This document shows, in pieces, positions 1-9,429 of a DNA stretch of 64,000 nt. The stretch covers positions 152,898 through 216,897 of the forward strand of contig NZ_JAQTXI010000005.1 in the NCBI RefSeq assembly GCF_028688855.1, given 5' to 3'. A model generated the notes under the pieces. That model was not told the DNA's origin and ran no database searches. It saw nothing but the letters and a program-made list of their open reading frames with translations. The number at the start of each line of letters is the position of its first letter. Position 1 is the first letter of the stretch. The stretch comes from Neomegalonema sp. GTDB taxonomy: Bacteria; Pseudomonadota; Alphaproteobacteria; Rhodobacterales; Rhodobacteraceae. The translations under genes and the position numbers were made by a program.

Positions 1-78
1 CAAGGAATTTTCGGACCAAGTAAGGTTTTTGAAAGGCGATCAAGGCCGCAAGGCCGCAATTCCTCCGGAGGCCGCAGA

Positions 79-900
79 TCAGGAGGCGGCTCCGGATTCC
101 TCCTCGCGCCAGGCCAGAAGCCGCCGCAAGGCCACGCCGGGCCCCACGCAGATCAGGGCGGGGGGCTCGATTCCCGCCTGGGCGGCCTCTTCGGCGGCGC
201 GCGCGAGGGTGGTCTCCAGCACCCGCTGACCGGGCAGCGTGGCGTTCGAGACGATGGCCACCAGCTCCTCGGGCGGGCGTCCGGCCGCGATCAGCGCGGC
301 GGAGATCTCGGGCAGATGGCCGAGCCCCATGTAGATCACCAGCATGGGCGCCCCCCGCGAGAGCGCCGCCCAGTCGATGGCGGGAGTCTCGCCGCTCTGG
401 TCGTGGCCGGTGAAGAAGGCGAGCGAGGCGTTGATCCCGCGATGGGTGGCGGGAATCCCGGCGTAGGCCAGTCCGGCCACGCCCGCCGTGATTCCGGGCG
501 TCACGCGGAAGGGGATCCCCGCCGCCGCCAGAGCCAGGGCCTCTTCGCCGCCGCGCCCGAAGACGAAGGGGTCTCCGCCCTTGAGCCGCAGCACCCTCAG
601 GCCCCGGCGGGCCAGCTCGATCAGCTTCAGCGAGATGTCCGCCTGTTTCGCCGAGGGCCGGCCGCCGCGCTTGCCCGCCTCGACGGATTCGGCGTCGGGG
701 CGGCGCAGCGCCAGGATGCGCGGATCCACGAGGGCGTCATGGACCACCACGTCGGCCTGACGGAGCGCGTTCAGCGCATGGAGCGTCAGCAGGCCGGGGT
801 CTCCCGGACCCGCCCCCACCAGCCAGACCGAGCCGGGCCTGAACTCCGGCCAGGGCGCGCCTTCGATCTCGGGAAGCTCCTTCTCCGGAAAGCGGGTCAC
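79..900 (-). CDS. cobA: Uroporphyrinogen-III C-methyltransferase
   Basis: Makes precorrin-2 by two SAM-dependent methylations of uroporphyrinogen III, the branch point to cobalamin and siroheme. The 273-residue protein shows the family landmarks in order: VGAGPGDPGLLTL (28-40), RLKGGDPFVFGRGGEE (105-120), VTPGITAG (133-140) and TGHD (164-167). It is the single-domain form, without the CysG siroheme-synthase part. The start is GTG, which overlaps the TGA of the upstream gene in a GTGA, so the two are probably translationally coupled. No cobalamin riboswitch is possible directly upstream because coding sequence abuts it. Confidence is high. Confidence 0.93.
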   Translation of the reverse strand: MTRFPEKELPEIEGAPWPEFRPGSVWLVGAGPGDPGLLTLHALNALRQADVVVHDALVDPRILALRRPDAESVEAGKRGGRPSAKQADISLKLIELARRGLRVLRLKGGDPFVFGRGGEEALALAAAGIPFRVTPGITAGVAGLAYAGIPATHRGINASLAFFTGHDQSGETPAIDWAALSRGAPMLVIYMGLGHLPEISAALIAAGRPPEELVAIVSNATLPGQRVLETTLARAAEEAAQAGIEPPALICVGPGVALRRLLAWREEESGAAS

Positions 901-1637
901 GGGGCTTCGGCCTCGGGCGGAGGAATCAGCCTCTGCGGGTTCGCCTCGCCGTCATAGGAGGCGTCGAGCTGATATTCCTTCAGCTCATAGCCGCCGTCGA
1001 AGGACGTCTCGGGATCGTCGACGTAGCGCCAGACGGCGGAGCTGGAGGCGTCGGAGATCCCCCGCCAGCGCGAGAACTCCGAGATCTCGGCGGTCTCCGG
1101 ATCGAAGGCGGCGTTGACGATCTCGCGCTTGAGCTGAAGCCCCACGATCCGCACCCCGAGGACCGCGCCTTCGAAATCGTCGTTTTCGTAATCCACGTCG
1201 ACGAGGGGCGCGGGGAACTGCAGCAGATCGAAGCGCGAGCCGTCCGCCTTGCCCGCGATGAAGACATGGGTCTCGTTATAGGCCGCCCGGTTGCACAGGA
1301 ACTGGAAGAGCAGGTCGCGTTCTCCGGTCTCCGGATGAGGCGGCAGGGCGTAGATCCGGGGGGCGAGGTCCTCTTCGTCGATCCAGTCGAGGGCGCGGAT
1401 GCAATGGGAGTCTCCGGCGGCGGCCTCGAAGACCTCCACCGCCCTGAGCGTCGCGACCGGATCCGCCTCGACCTGCGGCGGGAGGGCGGGCGCCTCCTCC
1501 AGATCCTCCGGGGCCTCGACGACGGCCCCGGCTTCGACCTCAGCTTCCTGGGCCTTCAGCGGCGCGGCCCAGACCAGAGCGAGGACGCAGAAGGCTCCGC
1601 CCAGACGGGCGGGGCGGCGAGAGGCGAGGGCGGCCAT
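897..1637 (-). CDS. Exported DUF1176-like protein
   Basis: A 246-residue protein of unknown function. I place the start at the ATG at 1637 because a CAGGAG ribosome site precedes it; the open frame runs further upstream but without signal. Residues 1-29 form a signal peptide (Arg-rich start, hydrophobic GAFCVLALVWAA, cleavage near LKAQ). A short acidic Glu/Ala/Pro stretch follows, then a compact domain with two cysteines (DSHCIRALDW, FLCNRAAY). The C-terminal SRWRGISDASSSAVWRY pattern resembles the end of DUF1176 proteins, a periplasmic family. The family call is from memory and moderate. It ends in a 4-base overlap with cobA. Confidence 0.6.
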   Translation of the reverse strand: MAALASRRPARLGGAFCVLALVWAAPLKAQEAEVEAGAVVEAPEDLEEAPALPPQVEADPVATLRAVEVFEAAAGDSHCIRALDWIDEEDLAPRIYALPPHPETGERDLLFQFLCNRAAYNETHVFIAGKADGSRFDLLQFPAPLVDVDYENDDFEGAVLGVRIVGLQLKREIVNAAFDPETAEISEFSRWRGISDASSSAVWRYVDDPETSFDGGYELKEYQLDASYDGEANPQRLIPPPEAEAP

Positions 1638-1672
1638 GCAGAATCTCCTGAGCGGACAAGTCGCCGCGCAGA

Positions 1673-2323
1673 TTAGGCCTTTCCCGCGCGGGCGAAAAGC
1701 GTCCGTCTGCGGGCGCGGGGGATCAGTCGCCAGAGCAGAAGGAGGATCAGCGCCAGAAGATAGACCGCCTCCTCCAGACGCAGCGTCTTGGCCGCGAGCA
1801 GCAGATGGATCGCGCCGCAGACCGCCGCCGGATAGATCAGCCGGTGCAGCTTCCCCCAGCCCGACCCCAGACGCCGGATCGCCCAGGAGCCGGAGGTCAC
1901 GGCCAGAGGAACCAGCATCACGAAGGCCGCGAAGCCGAGCAGCAGAAAGGGCCGTTTGGCGATGTCGGCGAGGATGGGACCGGCGTCCTGAAGCTGAAGC
2001 GCCCGCAGATCCAGCAGCAGATAAGCCGTGAAATGGAACAGGGCGAACCAGAAGCAGAGCAGCCCCAGGGCTCTGCGCCAGCGGATGAGGTTGATCCCCG
2101 TCGTCTCGCGCAGGGGCGTGACGGCCAGCGTCAGGATCAGGAACCGCACCGCCCAGAGCCCGAGCATGTGTTCGAAGCTCTTGACCGGATCGGCGCCGAG
2201 CTGGTTCGTCGCGCCGAGGTAGAAGCCCCAGAGCGCGGGCGTCAGACCGACCAGGTAAAGCGGCCAGACGGGCAGGCGGCGCGGTCGCTGCGCTGCGGCG
2301 GCCCGAGGGGAAGGGGCGGTCAA
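1673..2323 (-). CDS. msrQ: Heme-binding membrane subunit MsrQ
   Basis: Membrane b-type cytochrome that passes quinone electrons to periplasmic MsrP for methionine sulfoxide repair. The 216-residue protein has about six hydrophobic helices and the histidines expected of the YedZ/ferric-reductase-like fold ([34 protein letters not shown]). The start is TTG inside a TTGA overlap with the msrP stop, so translation is probably coupled to msrP. MsrQ always partners MsrP, which is immediately upstream. Identification is firm; the exact start is less so because TTG is a weak start codon. Confidence 0.9.
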   Translation of the reverse strand: MTAPSPRAAAAQRPRRLPVWPLYLVGLTPALWGFYLGATNQLGADPVKSFEHMLGLWAVRFLILTLAVTPLRETTGINLIRWRRALGLLCFWFALFHFTAYLLLDLRALQLQDAGPILADIAKRPFLLLGFAAFVMLVPLAVTSGSWAIRRLGSGWGKLHRLIYPAAVCGAIHLLLAAKTLRLEEAVYLLALILLLLWRLIPRARRRTLFARAGKA

Positions 2324-3258
2324 TATTTCGCCCGCAGATCCATGCCCGCATAGAGGCTCGCGACCTCTCCGGCGTAGCCGTTGAAGGAGAGGGTGGGGCG
2401 CCGGTCCGAGCCGAAGAAGCCTCCGGCGCCGATGCGCCTTTCGCTGGCCTGGCTCCAGCGGGGATGGTCCACCTCCGGATTCACATTGGCGTAGAAGCCG
2501 TATTCATGGGGCGCGAGGATGTTCCACGTCGAAGGGGGCTCTTCTTCGGTCAGGGTGATCTTCACAAGGGATTTCGCGCCCTTGAAGCCGTATTTCCACG
2601 GGACCACCAGCCGCACCGGAGCGCCGTTCTGATTGGGCAGCGTCTCGCCGTAGAGCCCCAGCGCGAGGATCGCCAGAGGATGCCGCGCCTCGTCCAGACG
2701 CAGGCCCTCGACGTAAGGCCAGTCGAGCGGCTGGAAGGCCCCGCGCTGGCCGGACATCTCCTCGGGGCGGACCACCGTCTCGAAAGCCACGTATTTCGCC
2801 GAAGCCAGAGGCTCCACCTGATCGAGCAGCGCCGAAATCGAGAAGCCCACCCAGGGAATCACCATGGACCAGGCCTCGACGCAGCGCATGCGATAGACCC
2901 GCTCCTCAAGACCGAGGCCGCGCAGGGCGTCGAGATCGAAGGTCCTGGGTTTGGCCACCAGCCCGCCCACCTCCAGAGTCCAGGGCTCGGGCCTGAAGGG
3001 GCCGGAGTTGCGGGCGGGATCGCTCTTGCCGCTGCCGAATTCATAGAAGTTGTTGTAGCTCGTGACGTCCTTCTGCGGCGTGAGCGGCTCGCCGGGATCA
3101 TAGCCGCCCTTCGCGGCCTCCAGAGGCGCGGCCCGGGCCTGGCCGGATCCGAGCAGCCCCGCCGCGAGCGCGCCCGCCAGCAGCCTTCGCCGGTCCAGCC
3201 AGATCTCTTGCGGCGTGATCTCCGAGGGCGGAAGGACAGGCGGACGATAGACGGCCAT
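2320..3258 (-). CDS. msrP: Protein-methionine-sulfoxide reductase catalytic subunit MsrP
   Basis: Periplasmic molybdopterin oxidoreductase that reduces methionine sulfoxide in damaged envelope proteins. The start is the ATG at 3258, preceded by GGAG at good spacing; a GTG 36 bases further upstream has no comparable site. The N-terminus is a Tat signal with three arginines (23-25) and a hydrophobic stretch ending near ARAA. Cys126 in YRMRCVEAW is the expected Mo ligand of the sulfite oxidase fold. The C-terminal [14 protein letters not shown] block is typical of MsrP. It forms a two-gene operon with msrQ. Confidence 0.92.
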   Translation of the reverse strand: MAVYRPPVLPPSEITPQEIWLDRRRLLAGALAAGLLGSGQARAAPLEAAKGGYDPGEPLTPQKDVTSYNNFYEFGSGKSDPARNSGPFRPEPWTLEVGGLVAKPRTFDLDALRGLGLEERVYRMRCVEAWSMVIPWVGFSISALLDQVEPLASAKYVAFETVVRPEEMSGQRGAFQPLDWPYVEGLRLDEARHPLAILALGLYGETLPNQNGAPVRLVVPWKYGFKGAKSLVKITLTEEEPPSTWNILAPHEYGFYANVNPEVDHPRWSQASERRIGAGGFFGSDRRPTLSFNGYAGEVASLYAGMDLRAKY

Positions 3259-3351
3259 GGCGAGGACTCCGGGCGAGGCGGGGACTTCGAACACATAGGT
3301 CCGCAGAGGGCCCCCGCAAAGGCCTCCGGCTTCACGGATCGGAGACGACGA

Positions 3352-3373
3352 AGGCCGCCCCGAAAGGCGGCCT
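3352..3373 (-). terminator. Terminator-like hairpin after gdh
   Basis: AGGCCGCC (3352-3359) pairs with GGCGGCCT (3366-3373) across a six-base loop, about 27 bases past the stop of the glutamate dehydrogenase gene. There is no clear T-run on the minus strand, only a TTCGTCGTCTCC stretch, so the call is moderate. Confidence 0.45.
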
Positions 3374-3399
3374 CCTGCGGCGCAGGCGAGCCCGGAGCC

Positions 3400-4824
3400 T
3401 CAGAGCCCGAGCGAGCGGTAGGACAGCCCGATGCGCTGGATGGCCAGAATGAAGGCCGCCGTGCGCAGATCCACGCCTTCCTCGCGCCTGGCGCGCCAGA
3501 TCTCGGCGATGTTGGAATAGGCCGTGCGCATGGTGTCGTCGAGGCCCGAACGCACGAGGTCCAGCTCGTCGGTGCCCTTGACGAAGGCCTCGCGCATCTC
3601 CGCCGGGAAGGGCTTGCCGGTCATGACCTCCAGCGCGCCGATCAGCTTCTCCTGACGCGCCTCCTCCTGACGGCGCTGCATCCGTCCGAAGCGGATGTGC
3701 TGCAGGTTCTTCACCCATTCGAAATAGGAGACCGTCACGCCGCCGCCGTTGGCGTACATGTCGGGGATGATGATCACGCCCTTCTCGCGCAGGATGCGGT
3801 CGGCGCCCGCCGTGACGGGGCCGTTCGCCGCCTCGATGATCAGAGGCGCCTTGATCCGCTCGGCGTTGGAGAGGTTGACCACGCCCTCCATGGCGGCGGG
3901 GATCAGGATGTCGCATTCGGCCTCGAGCAGGGAGGCCGCCTCGGCGACGTAGGAGCCGCCCTCGAAGCCTTTCACGCCGCCCGCGCCCTTGAGGTGCTCC
4001 TTGAGCTCCTCGATGTTCAGGCCCTTGGGATTGATCACGGCGCCGTCGCGCTCCAGCACCGCGACGACCAGGGCGTCGTCCTCCTCCGACAGGAACTTCG
4101 CGGCGTGATAGCCCACGTTGCCGAGCCCCTGCACGATGACCCGCTTGCCCTTCAGCCCGCCCTTGAGCCCCGTCAGCGCGACGTCCTGCTTGTGGCGGAA
4201 GAATTCGCGCAGGGCGTATTGCACGCCGCGTCCCGTGGCCTCGACGCGCCCCGCGATGCCTCCGAGATTCTTCGGCTTGCCCGTGACGCAGGCGGCGGCG
4301 TTGATGTCGTCGGTGCGGGTGCGGCGGTATTGATCGACGATCCAGGCCATTTCGCGCTCTCCGGTGCCCATGTCGGGCGCCGGGACGTTGGTCGCCGGAT
4401 TGATCAGGTCGCGCTTGATCAGTTCGGAGGCGAAGCGGCGGGTGATGCGCTCCAGCTCCTCTTCGGTCCAGGCGCGCGGGTCGATGCAGAGCCCGCCCTT
4501 GGAGCCGCCATAGGGCACCTCCATGACCGCGCATTTGTAGGTCATGAGCGCGGCCAGAGCCTCGACCTCGTCCTGATCGACGTTCGGCGCATAGCGGATG
4601 CCGCCCTTGACCGGCTCCAGATGCTCTTTATGGACCGAGCGATAGCCGACGAAGGTCTGCATCTCGCCGCGCAGCCGCACGCCGAAACGCACCGTATAGG
4701 TCGAATTGCAGACGCGGATCTTTTCCGCCAGACCCGGCGGAAGATCGACGTATTTGACGGCGCGGCGATACATCGCGTCCACGCTGTCCCGGAAGCTCGG
4801 CTCCGCAGCCTGATGGGCGTCCAT
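3400..4824 (-). CDS. Glu/Leu/Phe/Val dehydrogenase, probable glutamate dehydrogenase
   Basis: Reversible NAD(P)-linked oxidative deamination of glutamate to 2-oxoglutarate. The start is the ATG at 4824, with GGAGG upstream. The 474-residue protein has the family lysines: PVKGGIRY (Lys73), TYKCAV (Lys97) and GGSKGG (Lys109). PAPDMGTGEREMAWI (148-162) is the usual substrate-domain motif. A Rossmann fingerprint VQGLGNVG (231-238) marks the NAD(P) domain. It is a single gene flanked by hairpins. Coenzyme preference cannot be read from sequence, so gdhA/gdhB is not assigned. Glutamate specificity is the likeliest but inferred. Confidence 0.9.
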   Translation of the reverse strand: MDAHQAAEPSFRDSVDAMYRRAVKYVDLPPGLAEKIRVCNSTYTVRFGVRLRGEMQTFVGYRSVHKEHLEPVKGGIRYAPNVDQDEVEALAALMTYKCAVMEVPYGGSKGGLCIDPRAWTEEELERITRRFASELIKRDLINPATNVPAPDMGTGEREMAWIVDQYRRTRTDDINAAACVTGKPKNLGGIAGRVEATGRGVQYALREFFRHKQDVALTGLKGGLKGKRVIVQGLGNVGYHAAKFLSEEDDALVVAVLERDGAVINPKGLNIEELKEHLKGAGGVKGFEGGSYVAEAASLLEAECDILIPAAMEGVVNLSNAERIKAPLIIEAANGPVTAGADRILREKGVIIIPDMYANGGGVTVSYFEWVKNLQHIRFGRMQRRQEEARQEKLIGALEVMTGKPFPAEMREAFVKGTDELDLVRSGLDDTMRTAYSNIAEIWRARREEGVDLRTAAFILAIQRIGLSYRSLGL

Positions 4825-5000
4825 TGTTTTCCTCCGTGATCCGCCGTCGTTCGCGGCGTTTGAGATCATGCGGGGCCCCGGCGCCAGAGGCGCGCAAGAG
4901 GCTCCCAGCCTTCTTGTCGCACGGGCTTCGGCACAGAGCGAGGAAAGTTTCAGGCCCCCCTCCGTGAGGGCGGCGGCGAAGGCCTGAGGAGGAAACGGAA

Positions 5001-5024
5001 AAGGGCGGCCCGAAGGCCGCCCTT
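5001..5024 (-). terminator. Rho-independent terminator
   Basis: AAGGGCGGCC (5001-5010), loop CGAA, GGCCGCCCTT (5015-5024): a perfect 10-bp stem with a UUCG-class loop when read on the minus strand. It is followed on that strand by TTCCGTTTCC and sits 44 bases after the stop of the Ala/Pro/Val-rich gene. Confidence 0.65.
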
Positions 5025-5068
5025 GCAGAAACGTCGAGAGACGACCGGAGCCGCCCCCGGACGCCGGA

Positions 5069-6184
5069 TCAGTTGGACGAAGCCGGAGCGGTCAGCGCGG
5101 ATTCGACCGCCGTGCGCACCGGAGAGAACAGCCCCTCGGCGGCGCGCTCGACCGGAGCGGCCACGGCCTCCACGGCGTGCTCGACCGGGGTCGCGACGGC
5201 CTCGAAGGCGCGCTCGACCGCATTCGGAGCCGGAGCGGCGACCAGCGGCGTCACCGGAGTCGGGGCGCCGGTGGCCACGCCCGAAAAGGCGTCGGCGGGC
5301 GCGGGGGTCGGGATGGCGACCGGCGCCGGAAGAACCGGAGCGGCGGGCGCGGCGAAAGCCTCGACCGCGACCGGAGCGGCGACCGGAGCCGGAGCCGGAA
5401 CGGCGACCGGAGCGGGCTGCGCGATGATCGCCTCAAGCTCGGCGGCGCTCAGCACGTTGGAGGCCGGAGCGGCTTCGACCGGAGCCGGAGCGGCCTGCGC
5501 CGGAACCACGAGGGCCTCGAGCTGCGCCGGAGCGGCGGCCGGAGCCGCCACGGCCTCGACCGGAGCCGCCACAGGCGCCGCAGCCGGAGCCGAGCCGAGA
5601 TTGAAGGTGACGTCCGGGAAGGCCACGACGGTCGCCGGGGCCTGAACCAGGACGGGAGCCGGAACCGGAGCCGCGACGGGGGCGGCGACGGCTTCGACCG
5701 GGGCCGGGGCCGGGGCGGCGGGGGCCTCGACGGCGACCGCCGGAGCCGGGACCGCGACGGGCGCCGGCTGGGCGATGATCGCCTCGAGCTCGGCGGCGCT
5801 CAGCACGTTGGAGGCCGGAGCGGCGACGGGCGCCGGAGCCTCGGCCGCGACCACGGGGGCCGCGACGACCGGAGCCGCGACCACCGGAGCCGCGACGGGG
5901 GCGGCGGGCTGAAGCAGGCTCTCGACGGCGGTCAGGAAGGGGTCGGCGGGCGCAGGCGCCGCGACCGGAAGAGCGGCGGGCTGGGCGGCCGCGAGCGGCA
6001 GGCCCACAGCCTCGGCGCCGCTGGCGACGACGCCCGAAACGGCGTTCGAAGCCGCGTTGACGGCGGCGGTCGAAGCGGCGTCGACGACCAGGCCCGTCAG
6101 GGAGCCGTCCTGAGCCTTCGCAGGCGCAGCGCCGATCAGCATGGCGCCGCACATCAGAGCGGCCAGAGAAGTCTTGTTCCTCAT
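5069..6184 (-). CDS. Exported Ala/Pro/Val-rich repetitive protein
   Basis: I do not recognise a family. The start is taken at the ATG at 6184 because the next residues form a clean signal peptide (MRNKTSLAALMCGAMLIG, cleavage near AKAQ) and AAGGAT lies upstream. The 371-residue product is almost entirely Ala, Pro and Val, with APAPV-type runs and an exact repeated module containing SNVLSAAELEAIIAQPAP, present twice 117 residues apart. The module could be a short amphipathic helix in an otherwise extended chain. The C-terminal VERAFEAVATPVEHAVEAV part is again helical. It may be a periplasmic or surface spacer protein; no function is claimed. Confidence 0.75.
   Translation of the reverse strand: MRNKTSLAALMCGAMLIGAAPAKAQDGSLTGLVVDAASTAAVNAASNAVSGVVASGAEAVGLPLAAAQPAALPVAAPAPADPFLTAVESLLQPAAPVAAPVVAAPVVAAPVVAAEAPAPVAAPASNVLSAAELEAIIAQPAPVAVPAPAVAVEAPAAPAPAPVEAVAAPVAAPVPAPVLVQAPATVVAFPDVTFNLGSAPAAAPVAAPVEAVAAPAAAPAQLEALVVPAQAAPAPVEAAPASNVLSAAELEAIIAQPAPVAVPAPAPVAAPVAVEAFAAPAAPVLPAPVAIPTPAPADAFSGVATGAPTPVTPLVAAPAPNAVERAFEAVATPVEHAVEAVAAPVERAAEGLFSPVRTAVESALTAPASSN
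5415..5824. repeat. Pair of 59-bp direct repeats
   Basis: The block at 5415-5473 recurs at 5766-5824, offset 351 bases (in frame), with only about two substitutions. It encodes the duplicated NVLSAAELEAIIAQ module of the Ala/Pro/Val-rich protein. Near identity at DNA level suggests a recent duplication or gene conversion. Confidence 0.85.
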
Positions 6185-6429
6185 GACGTGACGAATCCTT
6201 CGGTCGGCAAGATGAATCGGATGAAAAGCAACCTGCAGGGGAATGCCCCGACGGGCCGCACAGGGCAATCCCGAAAATCAAACGCGAAAAATTTGTAATG
6301 TTCGGGCGTCGGCGAAGCCCCGGGCGCCGCAAGGAGCGCCGGAGGCGGAAAGGCGGATCCTCGCCGCATCGCGGCGCCTTCGCGCGGAGCGGAGCGCCTC
6401 CCCGTCAGGGGAGAGGCTCCGTCGCCCGA

Positions 6430-6449
6430 CCCGGCTCGGGAAAGCCGGG
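6430..6449 (-). terminator. Terminator-like hairpin
   Basis: CCCGGCT (6430-6436) pairs with AGCCGGG (6443-6449), just past the stop of the Pro-rich lipoprotein on the minus strand. There is no T-run, so confidence is low. Confidence 0.35.
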
Positions 6450-6460
6450 CCGGAACAGCC

Positions 6461-6871
6461 TCAGGAGGCGTTGGCGCGCAGACGGGCGGCGACGTCGTAG
6501 CGGCGGAAATCCTCGAGATCCCAGTCGCTGGAGCCGACCTGGCAGGCCGGACGGGCGTCGCCCGCCTGATAGATCAGCGAACCGACCACCGTGCCGCCCG
6601 CCTCGACGCAATAGGCCGCGGCGGCCGTCACGGCCGGAGGAGGAGCCACGACCGGCGGCGGAGGAGCGACCGCCGCAGCGGGCGGCGGCGGGGGCGGCGG
6701 AGGCGGAACGGGCGCGGGAGCCGCCGGGGCCGGCGGCGGAGCCAGAACCGCCGCGGCGGGCGCCGGGCGCGGAGCGGGCTTGTCGTCATGCCACCAACCA
6801 CGGATGGTCGAGCAGCCCGCCACGGAGGTCGCGAGCAGCACGACCACGGCCGGAGCCATCAGCTTCTTCAT
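6461..6871 (-). CDS. Pro-rich outer-membrane-type lipoprotein
   Basis: A 136-residue hypothetical lipoprotein. The ATG at 6871 follows a GGAGA site. The lipobox SVAGC places the acylated cysteine at residue 20. The mature protein begins STIRGWWHDDKP, then has about 45 residues of Pro/Ala/Val with an uninterrupted Pro run. A small C-terminal domain with two cysteines follows (AYCVEAGGTVV, ARPACQVGSSDW). The Pro-rich part looks like a periplasm-spanning linker and the C-terminal part like a small disulfide-bonded head; both are inference. No family recognised. Confidence 0.8.
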   Translation of the reverse strand: MKKLMAPAVVVLLATSVAGCSTIRGWWHDDKPAPRPAPAAAVLAPPPAPAAPAPVPPPPPPPPPAAAVAPPPPVVAPPPAVTAAAAYCVEAGGTVVGSLIYQAGDARPACQVGSSDWDLEDFRRYDVAARLRANAS

Positions 6872-7092
6872 GTCTTCATCTCCCAAGGTCGACGGTCGGC
6901 GAGACCGCGTCGGGAAGGGCGCGCGGCCCTTTCCCCCCAGCAAGAAGCCCGTAGGGCCTCCGCTTAACAGTCTTGTAAGAATTCGCAGAAGGATGCAACG
7001 GCGCTTGAACGTAAAACGTCCGATTTTCCCCATGTTGCGCGCGAGAGACGCGATTCGCAAGGCGCGCGGCGGAGCCTCCGGAGAAAGACCCC

Positions 7093-9307
7093 TCAAGCCC
7101 GGGCTTGCGGCGGCGAAGGCTGAAGCGGAGCCGCGAAGGGAATCGGGGCGTCGGCCTGCGCCGCCTTGAAGGCCCTCCGCCGTCGCCGCAGACGCTCCCA
7201 GGCGTAGCCGTCGGGGTCGAGGCGGGCGGAGCGGATCGTGTCGAGCGCCGCCTCCCGGACGGGCGCGAGATCGGTCCCCGGCGGCAGATCGCGCCCCAGA
7301 CGCGCCTCGGCGCACTCCAGAGCCGCCTCCAGATCGGCCTCCGAGATCAGGCCGTGCAGCAGCCAGTTCGCCAGATGCTGCGCGCAGAGGCGCTGGGTGG
7401 CGAAATCCTCGAAGCGCTTCTCGTGGCGCGGCGAGCTATGCAGCGCGAAGGCGACTCCCCCCCGCAGCCAGCCGTCGAGATAGGCCAGCAGCGTGAAGGC
7501 GTTCCCTTCGGTCTCGGCGCGGATCTCCTCGGGGCCGGGCAGGGCTCCGGGCGCCAGCAGCGGCGGGCGGAGCATCTCCTCCAGAGCGGTCCGGCGGCCC
7601 AGAACCCCGAGCGTCGTCTGACGCGCCCGCGGATCGGCCCGGTGATATTGCGTCGCCATGAGCGTGGCGGTGCGCGGCGAAACGGAGGTCATGGCGGTGG
7701 CGCCTCCGCCGCCCGCCTCGGCGATGCGCCAGGACAGCAGCTCCGCCATGCGCCGCGGCCGCGACCAGCCCGAACGCTCGACCTTGGCGCGGCCGTTGAA
7801 TCCGACCTCCACGGCCATGTCCACGACATGCCGTTCGTAGGCCCGCCGCCAGCCGAGGGTCTTCAGATCGGCCAGCCGCGCGACCGGTCCGGCCTCGGTC
7901 GCGGCGCGGATCTCTCCGGCGCAGCGGTCGCCCAGGCCGGAGCTCATGAAGACCAGGCGTCGGCGCAGGGGCCGCAGCGCCGACTTCAGGTTCAGCCCGA
8001 GCCGCCGCTCCTCGACCATCAGCCCGACCTTCAGCGTCAGGGGCGGCAGCCGCAGGCATTCCTCGACGCGCCCGAAGATCTCGGCGGCGAGGGCGCATTC
8101 GTCGGGGGCGTGCATCTTGGGCAGCCCGAGATAGATCGACCCTTCCTCGCTGTTGCGGATCATGCGGTCTCCCCGGACGCGCGGCAGGTCGTGGAGCCCG
8201 CAGAGGGCCATCATCATCACGTCGAGCATCATCTCGGGGATCTCGGAGCCGTCCGGGAGCAGGACCGCGGGCGTCGTCGGATTGAGCCCCGCCACCCGCG
8301 TCATGGCCAGAGCCCGCCCCTTCAGCCGCAGGGTCCGGCCGCCCGGGGCGCTCCAGAAGCGGTCCGGGGCCAGGGACAGCCGCTCGCCCGAGGGCGTCGT
8401 CGCCTCCAGCCGCCCCTGCGAGAGCGCCAGCCAGTTGCCGTAGGAGCGCAGCTTGTCCGCGGCGTCCACGGCGCAGCAATGGTCCTCCAGATCGCCGAGC
8501 AGCGTCAGCGCGCTTTCGAGCACCAGATCCGAGAGCCCCGCCGGATCTCCGGCGGACAGAGGCGAATCGGGATCGAAGCGCATCTCGACGTGCAGGGCGT
8601 TGTTGCGCAGGAGCAGGGCCTCCGGGCGTTCGGGGGGGGCCGCGCCAGCCCACGTGCTTGGCGGGATCGGCGAGCTCGGTCTCGCGGCCGTCGGCGAGGA
8701 TCGCGCGGAGGGTCTCGTCGGGGCCGATCAGATAGCGCCGCGCCTCGGCGTGGCTTCCCTGCGCCAGAGGGGCGATCTCGTCGAGGAAGCCGCGCAGCCA
8801 GAGGCGCGCGCGCGTCAGCCGCTCCGGATCGAGCGGCGCCCCCTCGGGCAGCGGCGCAGGCGAGACGGCGTCCGTGTCGTGCAGGATGCGCAGGAGCCCG
8901 CCCCAGCGCGCGTTGAGGCCCCGCAGCAGATTGGCGGCGTCGTCGAAGGGGCCGATGAAATGCGGCGCCGGGATCCTGGAGATCTCGACGTCCACGCCGG
9001 GCGGCGCGATCTCGAAATGCGGCTCCTCGGGCTCCAGATAGCCGATGGAGGCGAGAAAGGCCATGTGGGCGGCCTCGTCGAGGGGCGCGCCGCGTCGGGC
9101 GCGCATCCAGACGTCGAGCTTGCCCTGGAGGTCGGCGCGACGCTCCAGCAGCCAGGCGCGGCGATGTCCGAAGTCGCGGGCCAGCCGCGCCAGCCCGAGC
9201 CAGACGTCCCGGGCGCAGGCCCCCGAGCCGGGCAGCGCCTCGCGCTCGACGAAGGCGTGAAGCGCCGGGTCGATTCGGAGGCCTTGGACGGAGATGCGAT
9301 GCGGCAC
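7093..9307 (-). pseudogene. glcB: Malate synthase G, interrupted by a +1 frameshift
   Basis: Malate synthase condenses glyoxylate and acetyl-CoA to malate. The N-terminal part begins at GTG 9307 (VPHRISVQGLRIDP) and reads in one frame to DPAKHVGWRGPP. The rest (RPEALLLRNNALHVEMRFD onward) lies in another frame. They join exactly if one C is removed from the run of eight C (minus strand) at 8632-8639, giving 737 residues, near the normal length of about 720. Catalytic features are kept: the Arg in LAMTRVAGL, the Glu in LMVEERR, the Asp in GLGDR, and the Asp in RFEDFATQR before QHLANWL. So the gene is either recently inactivated, phase-variable, or misread by sequencing. Confidence 0.85.
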
Positions 9308-9429
9308 GGGATTCTTCCCGGCCCGCGCTGGGTGCGGGCCTGGTCTCGGATGTTGACAGGAGAATGTTGAACGCAAGGTGAAGCCGGATGGAATCTCCTC
9401 GCGGCGCCGCCGGATTCCGTCCGGAGGCG

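Noticed and set aside
79..900. Cobalamin riboswitch linked to cobA
   Set aside because: cobA overlaps the upstream coding sequence by four bases, and no conserved B12-box was seen near the DUF1176-like gene.
2464..4839. 791-residue plus-strand open frame
   Set aside because: It is antisense to msrP and gdh, lacks any family pattern, and is expected from GC-rich codon use.
7093..8583. Two separate malate-synthase-like genes
   Set aside because: The downstream frame has no own ribosome site at its first ATG (8583) and its conserved sequence extends upstream of that ATG, so it is one interrupted gene.
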